In this document: positions 9,366 to 18,631 of the stretch, piece after piece | Layout of the letters: each line of letters starts with the position of its first letter | Numbering within the stretch: position 1 is the stretch's first letter | Source of the DNA: Streptococcus suis | GTDB taxonomy: Bacteria > Bacillota > Bacilli > Lactobacillales > Streptococcaceae | Direction: 5' to 3' | Length of the DNA: 64,000 nucleotides | NCBI RefSeq assembly: GCF_019856455.1 | Contig: NZ_CP082205.1 | Span: forward strand, 1,550,001 to 1,614,000 | Notes under the pieces: model-generated | Seen by the model: the letters and a program-made list of their open reading frames with translations, nothing else | The model's database searches: none | What the model was told of the DNA's origin: nothing | Translations under genes and position numbers: made by a program

Positions 9366-9929
9366 TTATTGGGCGCTTACGGTTGTCGCCGCATCATTTG
9401 TTGCCTGGAAGAGCTCTACTTTTTCAAATCCGAATAGACCTGCATAGATGGAGGTCGGGAACCGCTTGATTTTTTTATTATAGGCTGTTGCCACCGCATT
9501 ATAGTCCTTGCGGGCAACTAAAATCCGATTTTCAGTCCCCTCTAGCTCGGTAATGAGGTCAGATACCTGTTGATTGGCTGTTAATTGCGGATAATTTTCC
9601 GTCACCATCAGCAAGCGAGAAACAGCCGAATCCAGCTGACTTTGTGCTTGATTGTAATCGCTGGTTCCAACTTGGCTGGAGCCGATTTTCGCACGCGCAT
9701 CCGCAATGGCTGTGAAAATCTCTTCCTCATGCTCCATAGCTCCCTTGACTGCTGCCACGACATTCGGAATCAGGTCATAGCGCCGTTGAAGCTGGGTATC
9801 CACATTGGCCTGGGCATTTTCCACTTCTGCATGGCTATCAACCAGTCCATTGTATTGACCGATTGCCCCCATTCCTAAAAATAGCAGAGCGAAAACTGGG
9901 ATTAGTATGGCTAACCATTTCTTTTTCAT
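9366..9929 (-). CDS. lemA: LemA family protein with IS-altered C-terminus
   Basis: LemA proteins are small membrane-anchored helical proteins of unknown role, often beside a TPM-domain protein as here. One N-terminal membrane helix (MKKKWLAILIPVFALLFLG) is followed by the family core VENAQANVDTQLQRRYDLIP and later FPTSIYAGLFGFEKVELFQA. The ATG at 9929 is preferred over 9935 because GAAAGGA lies 8 bases away. IS66 copy 1 inserted near the end, replacing the last ten residues (VPSVDLQDEE) with VSAQ encoded by the IS end. The conserved core is untouched, so the product may still work. Confidence 0.9.
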   Translation of the reverse strand: MKKKWLAILIPVFALLFLGMGAIGQYNGLVDSHAEVENAQANVDTQLQRRYDLIPNVVAAVKGAMEHEEEIFTAIADARAKIGSSQVGTSDYNQAQSQLDSAVSRLLMVTENYPQLTANQQVSDLITELEGTENRILVARKDYNAVATAYNKKIKRFPTSIYAGLFGFEKVELFQATNDAATTVSAQ

Positions 9930-9944
9930 AAACATTTTCCTTTC

Positions 9945-10724
9945 TTACCAACCAGATGAGGCTCCGCCACCGCCACCACCGCCGCCAGACCAGCCCCCTC
10001 CACCGAATGATGAAGAAGATGAAGAATGGGAAGAATGATTGTTGTGGTAATGATGGCGGTCATCTACCAGCATCCAGAGCAGATTGCCTGGACCTCCGCC
10101 ACCACGGCTGGATTTATCAATAATCATAAAGATAATGACAACGAGAATGACAATCATAAACCAGACAAAACTATCACTTTCCGCACTGGTCCTTTCTTCC
10201 ATGGCTGCTAGTTGCTCTTGACCCAGACTAATCCCGTAGAAGCGATCCCCGATAGATTGGACAATGTAGGTCACTCCTCCGTCATAGTCTTCCTGACGGA
10301 AAAATTCTCTAGCATTATCTAGAATGTCCTTAGCTTCCACATCCGTCAACACCGTGGCAGCATTGTCAGAGGTTTCTATCCGAAATTCCCTGTCGGCTAT
10401 GGCAATCACCAAGAGAATGCCATTGTCTGTCCCTGCAAAGCCAACTTGCCAGTCACGGAAGGTTGCATTGGCCAGACTTTCAATATCAGTAGAAAGACTT
10501 TCCGTCACATAGACCCCAACCTGTAACTGCTGTTCACTTGCTGCCCAGGTCTGATTGAGCTGGTCAATGTTGGCAATGGTTTCACTAGAAAGAAGCTGGG
10601 TTTCATCAACCACCGTCGTATCAATTGGACGGGGCGGGATTCCCTCAGCTCCTACCAGACTAGGCTGACCTAGACTGAACAATAAAAGCAAGAACCCTAA
10701 TAAATAGAACAGATACTTTTTCAT
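9945..10724 (-). CDS. TPM-domain (YgcG-like) membrane protein
   Basis: 259 residues. Residues 4-26 are a signal peptide ending near GAEG. A TPM domain spans about 35-160, recognised by VVDETQLLSSETIANIDQL and GILLVIAIADREFRIETSD. One transmembrane helix lies at about 188-203. The C-terminus is a glycine/serine/histidine-rich tail (HHYHNNHSSHSSSSS, then GGGGWSGGGG). This is the common architecture of the partner encoded next to LemA. It precedes lemA with a gap of about 15 bases in the same transcript. The job of the pair is not established; envelope stress or quality control is often suggested. Confidence 0.9.
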   Translation of the reverse strand: MKKYLFYLLGFLLLLFSLGQPSLVGAEGIPPRPIDTTVVDETQLLSSETIANIDQLNQTWAASEQQLQVGVYVTESLSTDIESLANATFRDWQVGFAGTDNGILLVIAIADREFRIETSDNAATVLTDVEAKDILDNAREFFRQEDYDGGVTYIVQSIGDRFYGISLGQEQLAAMEERTSAESDSFVWFMIVILVVIIFMIIDKSSRGGGGPGNLLWMLVDDRHHYHNNHSSHSSSSSSFGGGGWSGGGGGGGGASSGW

Positions 10725-10781
10725 ACGGCACCTCCTCTGAAGGTAGAAACAGTTTCTTTATATTATTGTATCATTTTTACC

Positions 10782-11360
10782 TTATTTTTCAAGTATTTGC
10801 ATAAGTATATTTTGTAAATTTGGAATGATTTCCGCTTGAAACCAGGGATTCTTTGCCTGCCAGATATTGTTTCTAGGTGATGGATGGGGCAAAGGAAAAT
10901 AAGTGGGAAGGTAATCATCTGCATGCTTCACTCTCTCCGTCAGGTTCCTTTGGGATTTTTCCAGATAATATTCTTGAGCATAGTTACCTACCAATAAGGT
11001 CAGCTCAAGCTCTGGCAGTTGGTCCAGAATCAGCTGGTGCCATTTGGGCGCAAAATCCTTGCGAGGCGGTAAATCCCCAGACTTCCCTTTTCCTGGATAA
11101 TAGAAATCCATTGGAAGAATGGCAAAATGACCCGATTCATAAAAAGTCTGACGATTCACGCCCAACCATCGACGAAGGTTGTCACCACTGGCGTCGTCAA
11201 ATAAACGCCCTTTTCCCTGGGTTTTCAAGCCAGGTGCCTGTCCAATAATGAGAATTTTTGCGGTCGAAGGGGCTTGGAAAAGGGGAGCTATTCCCTTGTT
11301 TGTAAAGTCTCGGTTAGCAACATCCTCAATGATGGCTTGACGAATATCAGCAAGTTCCAT
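10782..11360 (-). CDS. Uracil-DNA glycosylase family protein
   Basis: 192 residues. Motif A reads ILIIGQAPG (about 36-44) and the C-terminal motif reads FPLPHPSPRN (about 156-165), both typical of the uracil-DNA glycosylase superfamily. The GDNLRRWLG segment and the PRKDFAPKWH region match the family often annotated as UDG-like in lactic acid bacteria. It probably removes uracil or a related damaged base. There is no iron-sulphur cysteine cluster, so it is not the family 4 form. Its start overlaps the preceding GNAT gene by 14 bases, suggesting one transcript. Confidence 0.85.
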   Translation of the reverse strand: MELADIRQAIIEDVANRDFTNKGIAPLFQAPSTAKILIIGQAPGLKTQGKGRLFDDASGDNLRRWLGVNRQTFYESGHFAILPMDFYYPGKGKSGDLPPRKDFAPKWHQLILDQLPELELTLLVGNYAQEYYLEKSQRNLTERVKHADDYLPTYFPLPHPSPRNNIWQAKNPWFQAEIIPNLQNILMQILEK

Positions 11361-11805
11361 GATGTCCTACTTTCTTAACCATGGTCACATCTTCTTCTAA
11401 GGCTCGGAAACCGCATTTTTTGTAGAAAGAATAGGCTGAAAGGTTGCGTTCGGTTTGCAGAAAGATATGAACAATCTGTCTTCTCTCCAACTGCTCCTCA
11501 ATTCTTTTTAGGAAATCTTGTCCGATTCCTCTGCCTTGGCAGTGACGAGAGATACATAGCTCTTCAATTCGATACTCTGTTCCCTCATACCAATAGCGAA
11601 TGTAACCAAGTGACAGACTAATCAATTTTTCCTGGTCAAACAAGCCAAAACAGAGTGCTCTTGGGTGTCCCAGTAAATCACCTAAGTAGCAATCTAATTG
11701 TTCCTCATCCGACCAATCATCATTCCAAGGTTCTTGGCTGAAAACAGACAAAAATAATTCTTTAACCATTTCCATGTCTGAAAAACAAAGTTCTTTCAGT
11801 TCCAT
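11347..11805 (-). CDS. GNAT-family N-acetyltransferase
   Basis: The frame is open from 11901, but a TAGGAGG site places the start at the ATG at 11805 (MELKELCFSDMEMV), giving 152 residues. Motif A of the GNAT fold is clear: ELCISRHCQGRGIGQDFLKRI (about 82-101) carries the Q-x-x-G-x-G acetyl-CoA loop. The C-terminal SAYSFYKKCGF segment is also typical. The substrate cannot be inferred. It overlaps the uracil-DNA glycosylase gene downstream. Confidence 0.85.
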   Translation of the reverse strand: MELKELCFSDMEMVKELFLSVFSQEPWNDDWSDEEQLDCYLGDLLGHPRALCFGLFDQEKLISLSLGYIRYWYEGTEYRIEELCISRHCQGRGIGQDFLKRIEEQLERRQIVHIFLQTERNLSAYSFYKKCGFRALEEDVTMVKKVGHHGTC

Positions 11806-11815
11806 ATTTCCTCCT

Positions 11816-11839
11816 AAAAAAGACGGGCGTACCCGTCTT
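11816..11839 (-). terminator. Terminator downstream of pepV
   Basis: On the minus strand GACGGG and CCCGTC form a stem with a short TACG loop, extended by AA/TT and followed by TTTTTT. It separates pepV from the GNAT gene, whose ribosome site begins right after it. The 200 bases between it and pepV hold no gene. Confidence 0.75.
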
Positions 11840-12007
11840 GATAAGAACCTGTATTCACAAGTAAAGTACTTTGATATAAGAGATAGTTTTTCGCTAATCA
11901 AGGCAGTTTTTTGAGGGAATACTGACTGTATTTTGAAAAAAACTAACGATGAGGAGCTGAAAAACTAGCCTTAGACAAAAGTGCTGTACTGTAAATATGG
12001 GTTCGTA

Positions 12008-13408
12008 TTATTTGATTAATTCATAGATAGCTTCTGCATAGATGGCAGCTGCACGGTAGAGTTGCTCAACTTCGATAAATTCGTTGGCTTGGTGCATGGT
12101 GTTGATATCGCCTGGGAACATGGCTCCGTAGGCAACGCCACGCTTGAGCAAGCGTCCAAATGTTCCGCCACCGATGACTTGTTCGTGACCTTTCAAGCCT
12201 GTGTGTTTTTCGTAAACAGACAAGAGGGTCGCAACCATTGGGTCATCGATTGGGCAGTAATGTGGGGTATGGCCATGCTCAGACAGGCTAACAGCTTCCA
12301 CGCCCAATTTTTCCAAACCAGCCTTGATGGTTTCAGGGTTGGTATTTTTTGGATAACGGAAGTTGAGAGCAATGGTGTTGTCAGATGAGGTTTCATCAAA
12401 CTTAAAGACACCTGCGTTCATAGAAAGATCTCCCATTTGCTCATCGTAGATGGCTACGCCGAGTTTTTTAGCATCATGGTCTTCCAGAAGGACTTGTTCT
12501 GCCAAATCAAGATAGGATTTTGCTGCTCCGTCAAAGGCGAATTGGCTGAGGAATTTTGCCAAGTAAGTTGCTCCGTTGACACCTTCTTCTGGGGTTGAAC
12601 CATGGGCTGATTTTCCGATGACGGTCACTTGTACCTGTCCGTTTTCAAGGGTTTCCGCGTCAGCTTTTAGGCCGTAAGCGGCTGTGAAATCTGCCAACTT
12701 GCTGTCCAGGTCTGCTAGGTCGCCAGAGATAATAGCTGTCGCAGACTCAGGCACCATGTTCTCACGCAAACCGCCTGTGAAGGAATGCAGTTTAGCAGCT
12801 CCGCTATTTTCCCCCGCAAAATGCAAGTAAGCTGTGATATTGCCCTTTTCGCCGTTGATAATCGGGAACTCAGCGTCTGGAGAGAATCCGAAATCTGGCA
12901 GGGGAAGCCCGACGTGCTCAAAGTAGTAATCCATATCCGCCCAGCCTGACTCTTCGTCGGTACCGACGATGAAGCGGACTTTTTTAGAGGTCGGAAGGCC
13001 CAACTCCTTGATGATTTTCAAGCCGTAGTAGCAGGCCATGGTCGGTCCTTTGTCGTCAGATGAACCGCGGGCAAAGAGCTTGCCATCGATGATTTGTGGC
13101 TCGTATGGGTCAGTGTTCCAACCGCTTCCTGCTGGCACCACGTCCAAGTGACCGAAGATACCGAGGACTTCGTCACCCTCGCCAAACTCAAAGTGACCTG
13201 CGTAGTTATCGACATTTTTAGTCGGATAGCCGTCACGCTGAGCGATTTCAAGGAACTTGTCCAAGGCACGCACTGGTCCAGGTCCAAATGGATGCTGGGC
13301 ATCTGCCTGGCTGTCGTCACGCTCAGAATTGATGCGTAAGAGGTCAAAGAGGTCCGCTAGGAACTCATCTTTGCGTTTGTCAAACTCTGCTCTAAAATTA
13401 ACTGTCAT
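12008..13408 (-). CDS. pepV: Dipeptidase PepV
   Basis: This 466-residue zinc peptidase of the M20 family cleaves dipeptides, including some with D-residues, in peptide nutrition and cell-wall peptide turnover. Metal-site motifs are visible: GHLDVVPAGSGW, GSSDDKGPTMA, GTDEESGW and, near the end, MHQANEFIE. The inserted lid domain that marks PepV is present in the middle. Length is normal. GAAAAGGAGA precedes the ATG. It has its own promoter and a terminator on each side, so it is a single-gene unit. Confidence 0.95.
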   Translation of the reverse strand: MTVNFRAEFDKRKDEFLADLFDLLRINSERDDSQADAQHPFGPGPVRALDKFLEIAQRDGYPTKNVDNYAGHFEFGEGDEVLGIFGHLDVVPAGSGWNTDPYEPQIIDGKLFARGSSDDKGPTMACYYGLKIIKELGLPTSKKVRFIVGTDEESGWADMDYYFEHVGLPLPDFGFSPDAEFPIINGEKGNITAYLHFAGENSGAAKLHSFTGGLRENMVPESATAIISGDLADLDSKLADFTAAYGLKADAETLENGQVQVTVIGKSAHGSTPEEGVNGATYLAKFLSQFAFDGAAKSYLDLAEQVLLEDHDAKKLGVAIYDEQMGDLSMNAGVFKFDETSSDNTIALNFRYPKNTNPETIKAGLEKLGVEAVSLSEHGHTPHYCPIDDPMVATLLSVYEKHTGLKGHEQVIGGGTFGRLLKRGVAYGAMFPGDINTMHQANEFIEVEQLYRAAAIYAEAIYELIK

Positions 13409-13439
13409 GTGTTCTCCTTTTCAGTTTCAAAGTAAGACT

Positions 13440-13448
13440 ATTTTATCA
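13440..13448 (-). promoter_or_regulatory. Extended -10 promoter of pepV
   Basis: TGATAAAAT on the minus strand is an extended -10 (TG-N-TAAAAT) about 30 bases before the pepV start. A TGAAAT lies 16 bases further upstream as a weak -35. Confidence 0.55.
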
Positions 13449-13481
13449 TAAAATGAAAGAGATTTCAGAAGTAAAGCGAAG

Positions 13482-13504
13482 AAAAAAAGTTGGTCCCCCA
13501 ACTT
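13482..13504 (-). terminator. Terminator of sstT
   Basis: AAGTTGG and CCAACTT pair around GGGA on the minus strand, followed by a run of T, immediately after the sstT stop. Confidence 0.85.
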
Positions 13505-13508
13505 CTTT

Positions 13509-14713
13509 CTATTTTTTCCAGGCAGAGCGTTCTGCTACAACTGTAAACAAGACATCGGTTGATGAATTGAGGGCTGTTTCACAAGAATCTTGAATCACTC
13601 CGACTACAAATCCTACTCCAACAACCTGCATGGCGATTTCATTAGGAATACCAAATAGGCTACATGCTACTGGAATGAGGAAAAGCGAACCTCCTGCTAC
13701 ACCTGATGCACCTGCAGCTGATAGAGATGCGACAACAGATAAAAGAAGGGCCGAACTGAAATCAACACTGATGCCAAGTGTATGAACAGCTGCCATTGTT
13801 AAAATATTAATCGTAATAGCCGCGCCAGCCATATTAATTGTGGCACCGAGCGGAATGGATACTGAATATGTATCTGAGTCAACTCCTAATCGTTTTGCTA
13901 ACTGCATATTGACAGGGATATTTGCTGCTGAACTTCTTGTGAAAAAGGCAGTTACACCGCTAACACGGAGACATTCCAACACCAAGGGGTAAGGATTTTT
14001 TTCATTACAAGAAAAGCAATCAAGGGATTGACAACAAGCGCGACAAAAATCATGCTTCCAACCAAGAGTAAGAGCAGTAAACCATAGTCTTTTAAAGCTG
14101 TCAGACCATTATTTGCAATGGTATCGAAAACCAAGCCCATGATACCAAATGGTGCCAGACCAATAATCCAGCCTACAACTTTAGAAGTCACTTCTGCCGC
14201 AGATTGCAATAAATCTTTGGTTGTCTTGCTTGCATGACGAAAGGCCAAGCCAAACACTGCCGCCCATGTCAAAACACCAATATAATTAGCCGTTGCAAGA
14301 GCATTGATTGGATTGTCGACTATTTTCAATAACAAATCTTGGAATACTTCAGCAATCCCTTGTGGAGGAGTAATGTCCGTAGTCGTTGTAGTAGAAAGAA
14401 CTAGTTTAATAGGGAATAAATAGCTTGCTCCTACAGCAATGAAGGCCGCCGCAAAAGTACCAAATAGATACAAGCAGATAACTGTCCTCATATTCGATTT
14501 TTGACCAGCAGGAGCTTGTGATAGAGCATGTGCAACTAGTGTCAGAACCAAAAGAGGGGCAATGGCTTTTAAAGCGCCAACAAAGAGATTTCCCAAGAGA
14601 GAAATCATCGTGAACTGAGGAACACTCAATCCCAAGACTAATCCTAATACGACCCCAATACTGAGTTTCCGTATTAAACTAATCTTTTTCCAGATAGAAA
14701 TTATATTTTTCAA
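13509..14713 (-). pseudogene. sstT: Serine/threonine:sodium symporter SstT, frameshifted
   Basis: Two frames together make a normal SstT of about 401 residues, a sodium-coupled serine/threonine importer of the dicarboxylate/amino acid symporter family. The start is most likely a TTG at 14713 with GGAGG 7 bases upstream. The first frame ends after [13 protein letters not shown]. The second resumes with [23 protein letters not shown] and contains the family's conserved hairpin loop and the [10 protein letters not shown] helix. The shift is in a run of seven A (13996-14002 on the plus strand); eight A would restore the frame. It may be a true mutation, a slippage-prone switch or a sequencing error. 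Confidence 0.85.
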
Positions 14714-14845
14714 ACAATTACCTCCAAACAAACATTTTTCCATATTAGCAGAAAAACGAGGCTTGGTCAATAGAATAAAAAATGAGTATCAGGTAGTGAA
14801 AATCTGAAAAGCATGTAATAACATTTTCGTCTTTGCAAACTGAAC

Positions 14846-14868
14846 CAAAAAGCCACCTTTCGGCAGCT
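14846..14868 (-). terminator. Terminator of the first ABC-F gene
   Basis: On the minus strand AGCTGCC and GGTGGCT form a stem with two G-U pairs closed by a GAAA tetraloop, followed by TTTTT. Confidence 0.65.
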
Positions 14869-14874
14869 TGCTTT

Positions 14875-16419
14875 TTATGTCAATTCATTAAAATCCCATA
14901 CATCGTCAACCCAGCCTTCATAGAAATCAGGCTCGTGGCAAACCATGAGAATGGAGCCCTTATAGGCTTGAAGGGCACGTTTGAGTTCATCCTTGGCATC
15001 CACATCCAAGTGGTTAGTCGGCTCGTCGAGAACCAGGACATTGTTTTCACGGTTCATAAGCAAACAGAAGCGAACTTTGGCCTGCTCACCACCTGAAAGG
15101 ACTTGGATCTGGCTTTCGATATGCTTGGAAGTCAGACCGCAACGAGCTAGAGCAGCCCGAACTTCTGCTTGATTGAGGGCTGGAAAGGCATCCCAAACGG
15201 CTTCCAGTGGCGTCTGACGATTACCACCAGCTACTTCTTGCTCGAAATAGCCTAGTTCCAAATACTCCCCACGCTCCACAGAACCACCGAGCGGTGGAAT
15301 AATACCCAGCAAACTTTTAAGAAGAGTGGATTTACCGATACCGTTGGCACCGACAATGGCAATCTTCTGGTTGCGTTCAAAGGTCAGATTGAGCGGCCTA
15401 CGTGTCAAGACACGGTCATAACCAATTTCCAAATCAGTCGTTTGGAAGATAAAGCGACTTGGAGTTCGAGCCATTTTGAAATCAAATGATGGCTTTGGTT
15501 TCTCTGCTTGAAGCTCAATAATCTCCATCTTGTCCAGCTTCTTCTGACGAGACATGGCCATGTTTCGAGTCGCAACGCGGGCCTTGTTGCGGTTAACGAA
15601 GTCCTGCAAATCCGCGATTTCTTTCTGCTGGCGTTCGTAGGCAGCCTCTAACTGAGCCCGCTTCATAGCGTGTACTTCTTGGAATTGGTAGTAATTGCCT
15701 GTGTAGCGAGTCAAAAGCTGATTTTCCACATGGTAGACAATGTTAATCACATCATTCAAGAAAGGAATGTCATGCGAAATCAAGACAAAGGCATTTTCAT
15801 AGTTCTGCAAGTAGCGTTTGAGCCAGTCAATATGCTCTGCATCCAAGTAGTTGGTCGGCTCATCCAGAAGCAGGATATCAGGCTTCTCCAAGAGCAATTT
15901 TGCAAGAAGAACCTTAGTCCGTTGTCCCCCTGATAACTCCGTCACATCCTTGTCCATGCCATAGTCCATGACACCAAGCGCACGCGCAACTTCGTCAATC
16001 TTGGCATCCAGCGTATAGAAATCACGACTTTCCAGACGATCTTGCAGTTCGCCAACCTCTTCCATGAGGGCATCCATATCGGCACCCTCTTCTGCCATAG
16101 ACATGTAAATGTCATTGATACGAGCTTCTGTCTTGAAGAGTTCATCGAATGCTGTCCGCAAGACATCACGGACTGATTGACCCTTTTCTAGTTTAGCATG
16201 CTGGTCCAAATAACCTGCCGTTACATAGCGGGACCATTCTACCTTGCCCTCATCTGGCTGCAATTGACCTGTCACGATGGACATGAAGGTCGATTTCCCT
16301 TCTCCATTGGCACCGACAAGACCGATATGCTCCCCTTTCAAGAGACGGAAGGAGACATTCTCAAAAATCGTGCGGTCACCAAACCCATGACTTAAATTCT
16401 TTACTTCTAAAATACTCAT
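14875..16419 (-). CDS. ABC-F family ATPase (ribosome-associated type)
   Basis: 514 residues with two ATPase cassettes and no membrane part. Cassette 1 has GANGEGKST, LSGGQ and DEPTN. The linker (about 240-300) contains RNKARVATRNMAMSRQKKLDKM. Cassette 2 has GANGIGKST, LSGGEQ and DEPTNHLD. ABC-F proteins bind the ribosomal E site and help stalled or antibiotic-bound ribosomes. The sequence looks like the housekeeping YkpA/YbiT group rather than a resistance factor, but that is an inference. Its second half ends in WDFNELT. Hairpins separate it from glmM, so it is probably expressed alone. Confidence 0.9.
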   Translation of the reverse strand: MSILEVKNLSHGFGDRTIFENVSFRLLKGEHIGLVGANGEGKSTFMSIVTGQLQPDEGKVEWSRYVTAGYLDQHAKLEKGQSVRDVLRTAFDELFKTEARINDIYMSMAEEGADMDALMEEVGELQDRLESRDFYTLDAKIDEVARALGVMDYGMDKDVTELSGGQRTKVLLAKLLLEKPDILLLDEPTNYLDAEHIDWLKRYLQNYENAFVLISHDIPFLNDVINIVYHVENQLLTRYTGNYYQFQEVHAMKRAQLEAAYERQQKEIADLQDFVNRNKARVATRNMAMSRQKKLDKMEIIELQAEKPKPSFDFKMARTPSRFIFQTTDLEIGYDRVLTRRPLNLTFERNQKIAIVGANGIGKSTLLKSLLGIIPPLGGSVERGEYLELGYFEQEVAGGNRQTPLEAVWDAFPALNQAEVRAALARCGLTSKHIESQIQVLSGGEQAKVRFCLLMNRENNVLVLDEPTNHLDVDAKDELKRALQAYKGSILMVCHEPDFYEGWVDDVWDFNELT

Positions 16420-16439
16420 AATTTCCTCACAACATCAAA

Positions 16440-16467
16440 GAACTGGAGTAACCAAACTCCAGTTTTT
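16440..16467. terminator. Terminator between glmM and the ABC-F gene
   Basis: ACTGGAG and CTCCAGT pair (16442-16448 with 16457-16463), with T-rich stretches on both outer sides. It lies about 100 bases after the glmM stop. A second, weaker stem (GCCACC/GGTGGT, about 16502-16523) lies between them. Confidence 0.6.
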
Positions 16468-16564
16468 ACTTTTATTCTCGCAGTCTTGAGTGGAACTACT
16501 AGCCACCTAATCAATCTGGTGGTTCAAGACAATGAAATCATCTTAACAAATGATTGATTTCTGC

Positions 16565-17914
16565 TTAAATTCCAATTTCCGCACGGACCACATCAGCAAT
16601 GGTGTCCACATAGTAATCGACTTCAGCATCCGTTGGCGCTTCTGCCATGACACGCAAGAGGGGCTCAGTACCACTTGGGCGAACCAAGATACGACCGTTG
16701 CCAGCCATTTCTGCTTCCATTTTTTCAATGATAGCTGCAATAGCTGGCACTTCCATAGCCTTGTCCTTCATGCTGTTTTCCACACGGATATTGACCAATT
16801 TTTGTGGGTAAATGGTCACTTCTGCTGCTAATTCAGAAAGTGTTTTACCAGTTTCTTTCATGATTTTGGTCAATTGCACAGCGGTCAGCTGGCCGTCGCC
16901 TGTGGTGTTATAATCCATCAGAATCACATGTCCTGACTGCTCACCACCGACATTGTAGCCTTCCTTGCGCATTTCTTCAACCACATAACGGTCACCAACA
17001 GCGGTCACTGCTTTTTCAATACCTTCACGATCCAAAGCCTTATGGAAACCAAGGTTGGACATAACAGTTGTCACAATGGTATTTTTAGCTAGTAACCCCT
17101 TTTCTGCTAAGTACTTGCCGACGATATACATGATGCGGTCGCCATCTACCAAATCACCATTTTCATCAACGGCAATCAGTCGGTCACTGTCTCCGTCAAA
17201 GGCAAGTCCGATTTGACTGCCAGTTTCTTTCACCAATTCCTGCAATTTTTCAGGATGAGTTGAGCCAACGCCTTCGTTGATGTTCAAACCGTCTGGCTTT
17301 TCAGCCATTACAGTCAAATCTGCTCCCAAATCCGCAAAAATTTGACGAGCAGAGGTTGAGGCAGCGCCATTGGCAGTATCCAAGGCAACTTTCATACCTT
17401 CTAGCTGAATACCTGTTGAAACAAGGAAGGATTCGTATTTACGCAAGCCTTCTGGATAATCTACCACATCACCCAAGCCTTGTGCAGATGGACGAGGAAG
17501 TGTATCTTCTTCAGCATCCAAGAGAGCTTCAATCTCCGCTTCCAATGCATCATCCAATTTGAAACCATCACCAGCAAAGAATTTGATACCGTTATCTTGC
17601 GCTGGGTTATGACTTGCAGAAATCATGACACCTGCACTTGCTTTTTCAGTTTTGACTAGGTGGGCAACACCCGGTGTCGCCAAAACTCCCAATTTATACA
17701 CATGAATCCCTACTGATAGAAGTCCTGCAATCAAGGCAGCCTCTAACATTTGACCTGAGATACGTGTGTCACGCGCCACAAAGACACGAGGTACATCCGT
17801 TTCATGTTGACTAAGAACATAACCACCAAAACGACCCAATTTGAATGCTAATTCTGGCGTTAATTCTACGTTTGCTTCTCCACGGACACCATCTGTCCCA
17901 AAATATTTACCCAT
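16565..17914 (-). CDS. glmM: Phosphoglucosamine mutase GlmM
   Basis: About 449 residues from the ATG at 17914 ([12 protein letters not shown]), chosen because the AGAGG site is 8 bases away. The enzyme converts glucosamine-6-phosphate to glucosamine-1-phosphate for UDP-GlcNAc, the precursor of peptidoglycan and also the likely donor for GtfA/GtfB glycosylation of the adhesin in this window. The phosphoserine loop [12 protein letters not shown], the metal loop DGDSDR and the C-terminal phosphate-binding [10 protein letters not shown] are all intact. It is third in cdaA-cdaR-glmM, where CdaA, CdaR and GlmM are known to interact. Confidence 0.97.
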   Translation of the reverse strand: MGKYFGTDGVRGEANVELTPELAFKLGRFGGYVLSQHETDVPRVFVARDTRISGQMLEAALIAGLLSVGIHVYKLGVLATPGVAHLVKTEKASAGVMISASHNPAQDNGIKFFAGDGFKLDDALEAEIEALLDAEEDTLPRPSAQGLGDVVDYPEGLRKYESFLVSTGIQLEGMKVALDTANGAASTSARQIFADLGADLTVMAEKPDGLNINEGVGSTHPEKLQELVKETGSQIGLAFDGDSDRLIAVDENGDLVDGDRIMYIVGKYLAEKGLLAKNTIVTTVMSNLGFHKALDREGIEKAVTAVGDRYVVEEMRKEGYNVGGEQSGHVILMDYNTTGDGQLTAVQLTKIMKETGKTLSELAAEVTIYPQKLVNIRVENSMKDKAMEVPAIAAIIEKMEAEMAGNGRILVRPSGTEPLLRVMAEAPTDAEVDYYVDTIADVVRAEIGI

Positions 17915-17926
17915 TTTCATAACCTC

Positions 17927-18631
17927 TTATTTTGTTTTTGTAAGTATAATTTGCATATTTGCTTCCGTCTGAGACAGTACAACTGGCAAGACATTGCCGT
18001 CGCTATCTACAGCCTGTAATTTAGCTGTACCACTATAATTCTCAGACAGATTGCTCACATCCATCGCAACAGCTTCGACCCGATCAATCTTCGCCATTGT
18101 TTCTTCATCCGTTGTCACTTTAACGGTATCTACGTTGACCGAAACCTTAGACAGACTGTAACCCTCTGCCAATTGATTACTATATACTCTACCAGCTACC
18201 GGGAATGCCTTGCTAACTTTTTTACCAATCTTAACGGTAATCGCATCTGGTGCTAGTGTCGCACTCACTCCTGCTGGCAAATTAGTCAATTGTAGCTTGA
18301 CAGTCTGTGTCCCATCACTCAACTCTCTCAAATCCGCAGTCACTTGAAACGTCCGAGTTGACTCATCGGATTCTCTCTGTAGGAGAACACGATTAGAGCC
18401 CCTTAATTCAACTGCTACTGTCGAAGAAAATCCGGAAATAAAATACTTGTTTGTATCATATTCAATCTCAATCGGTACATTGCTCAGTGTGTGAACATAG
18501 GTTTCTGACTCCGTGTTCTGTGCAGCTGATTCTGAATTTTTATAGTTGGTGGTTGTTGCATAGAAAAAGAGCAACAATGCTAGAAAAATAGATAAGGCTA
18601 AGTGACCTACAGCTTTAAACTTATCGTTCAT
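17927..18631 (-). CDS. cdaR: CdaR (YbbR-domain regulator of CdaA)
   Basis: About 234 residues. A GTG at 18640 lies within the AGGAGG ribosome site, so the ATG at 18631 (MNDKFK) is the better start. It has one N-terminal membrane helix (HLALSIFLALLLFFYAT) and then extracellular YbbR-type beta domains with repeated SxVAVELRG- and VTVKIGKK-like strands. In Firmicutes CdaR is the membrane partner of the diadenylate cyclase CdaA and modulates c-di-AMP synthesis. It overlaps the end of cdaA and is followed 12 bases later by glmM. Confidence 0.92.
   Translation of the reverse strand: MNDKFKAVGHLALSIFLALLLFFYATTTNYKNSESAAQNTESETYVHTLSNVPIEIEYDTNKYFISGFSSTVAVELRGSNRVLLQRESDESTRTFQVTADLRELSDGTQTVKLQLTNLPAGVSATLAPDAITVKIGKKVSKAFPVAGRVYSNQLAEGYSLSKVSVNVDTVKVTTDEETMAKIDRVEAVAMDVSNLSENYSGTAKLQAVDSDGNVLPVVLSQTEANMQIILTKTK

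Larger units (their letters stand above)
7154..9380 (+). mobile_element. IS66-family insertion sequence, copy 1
   Basis: The element is 2227 bp long. The left end begins GTAACCGCCCAATAACAAGG and the right end is its inverted copy GTAAGCGCCCAATAACAAGG, typical IS66-type ends. The 8-bp target duplication GGTTGTCG is perfect on both sides (7146-7153 and 9381-9388), the size expected for IS66. It carries tnpA, tnpB and a tnpC that is out of frame. It lies in the 3' end of lemA. An almost identical copy lies inverted at 61772-63998. Confidence 0.95.
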
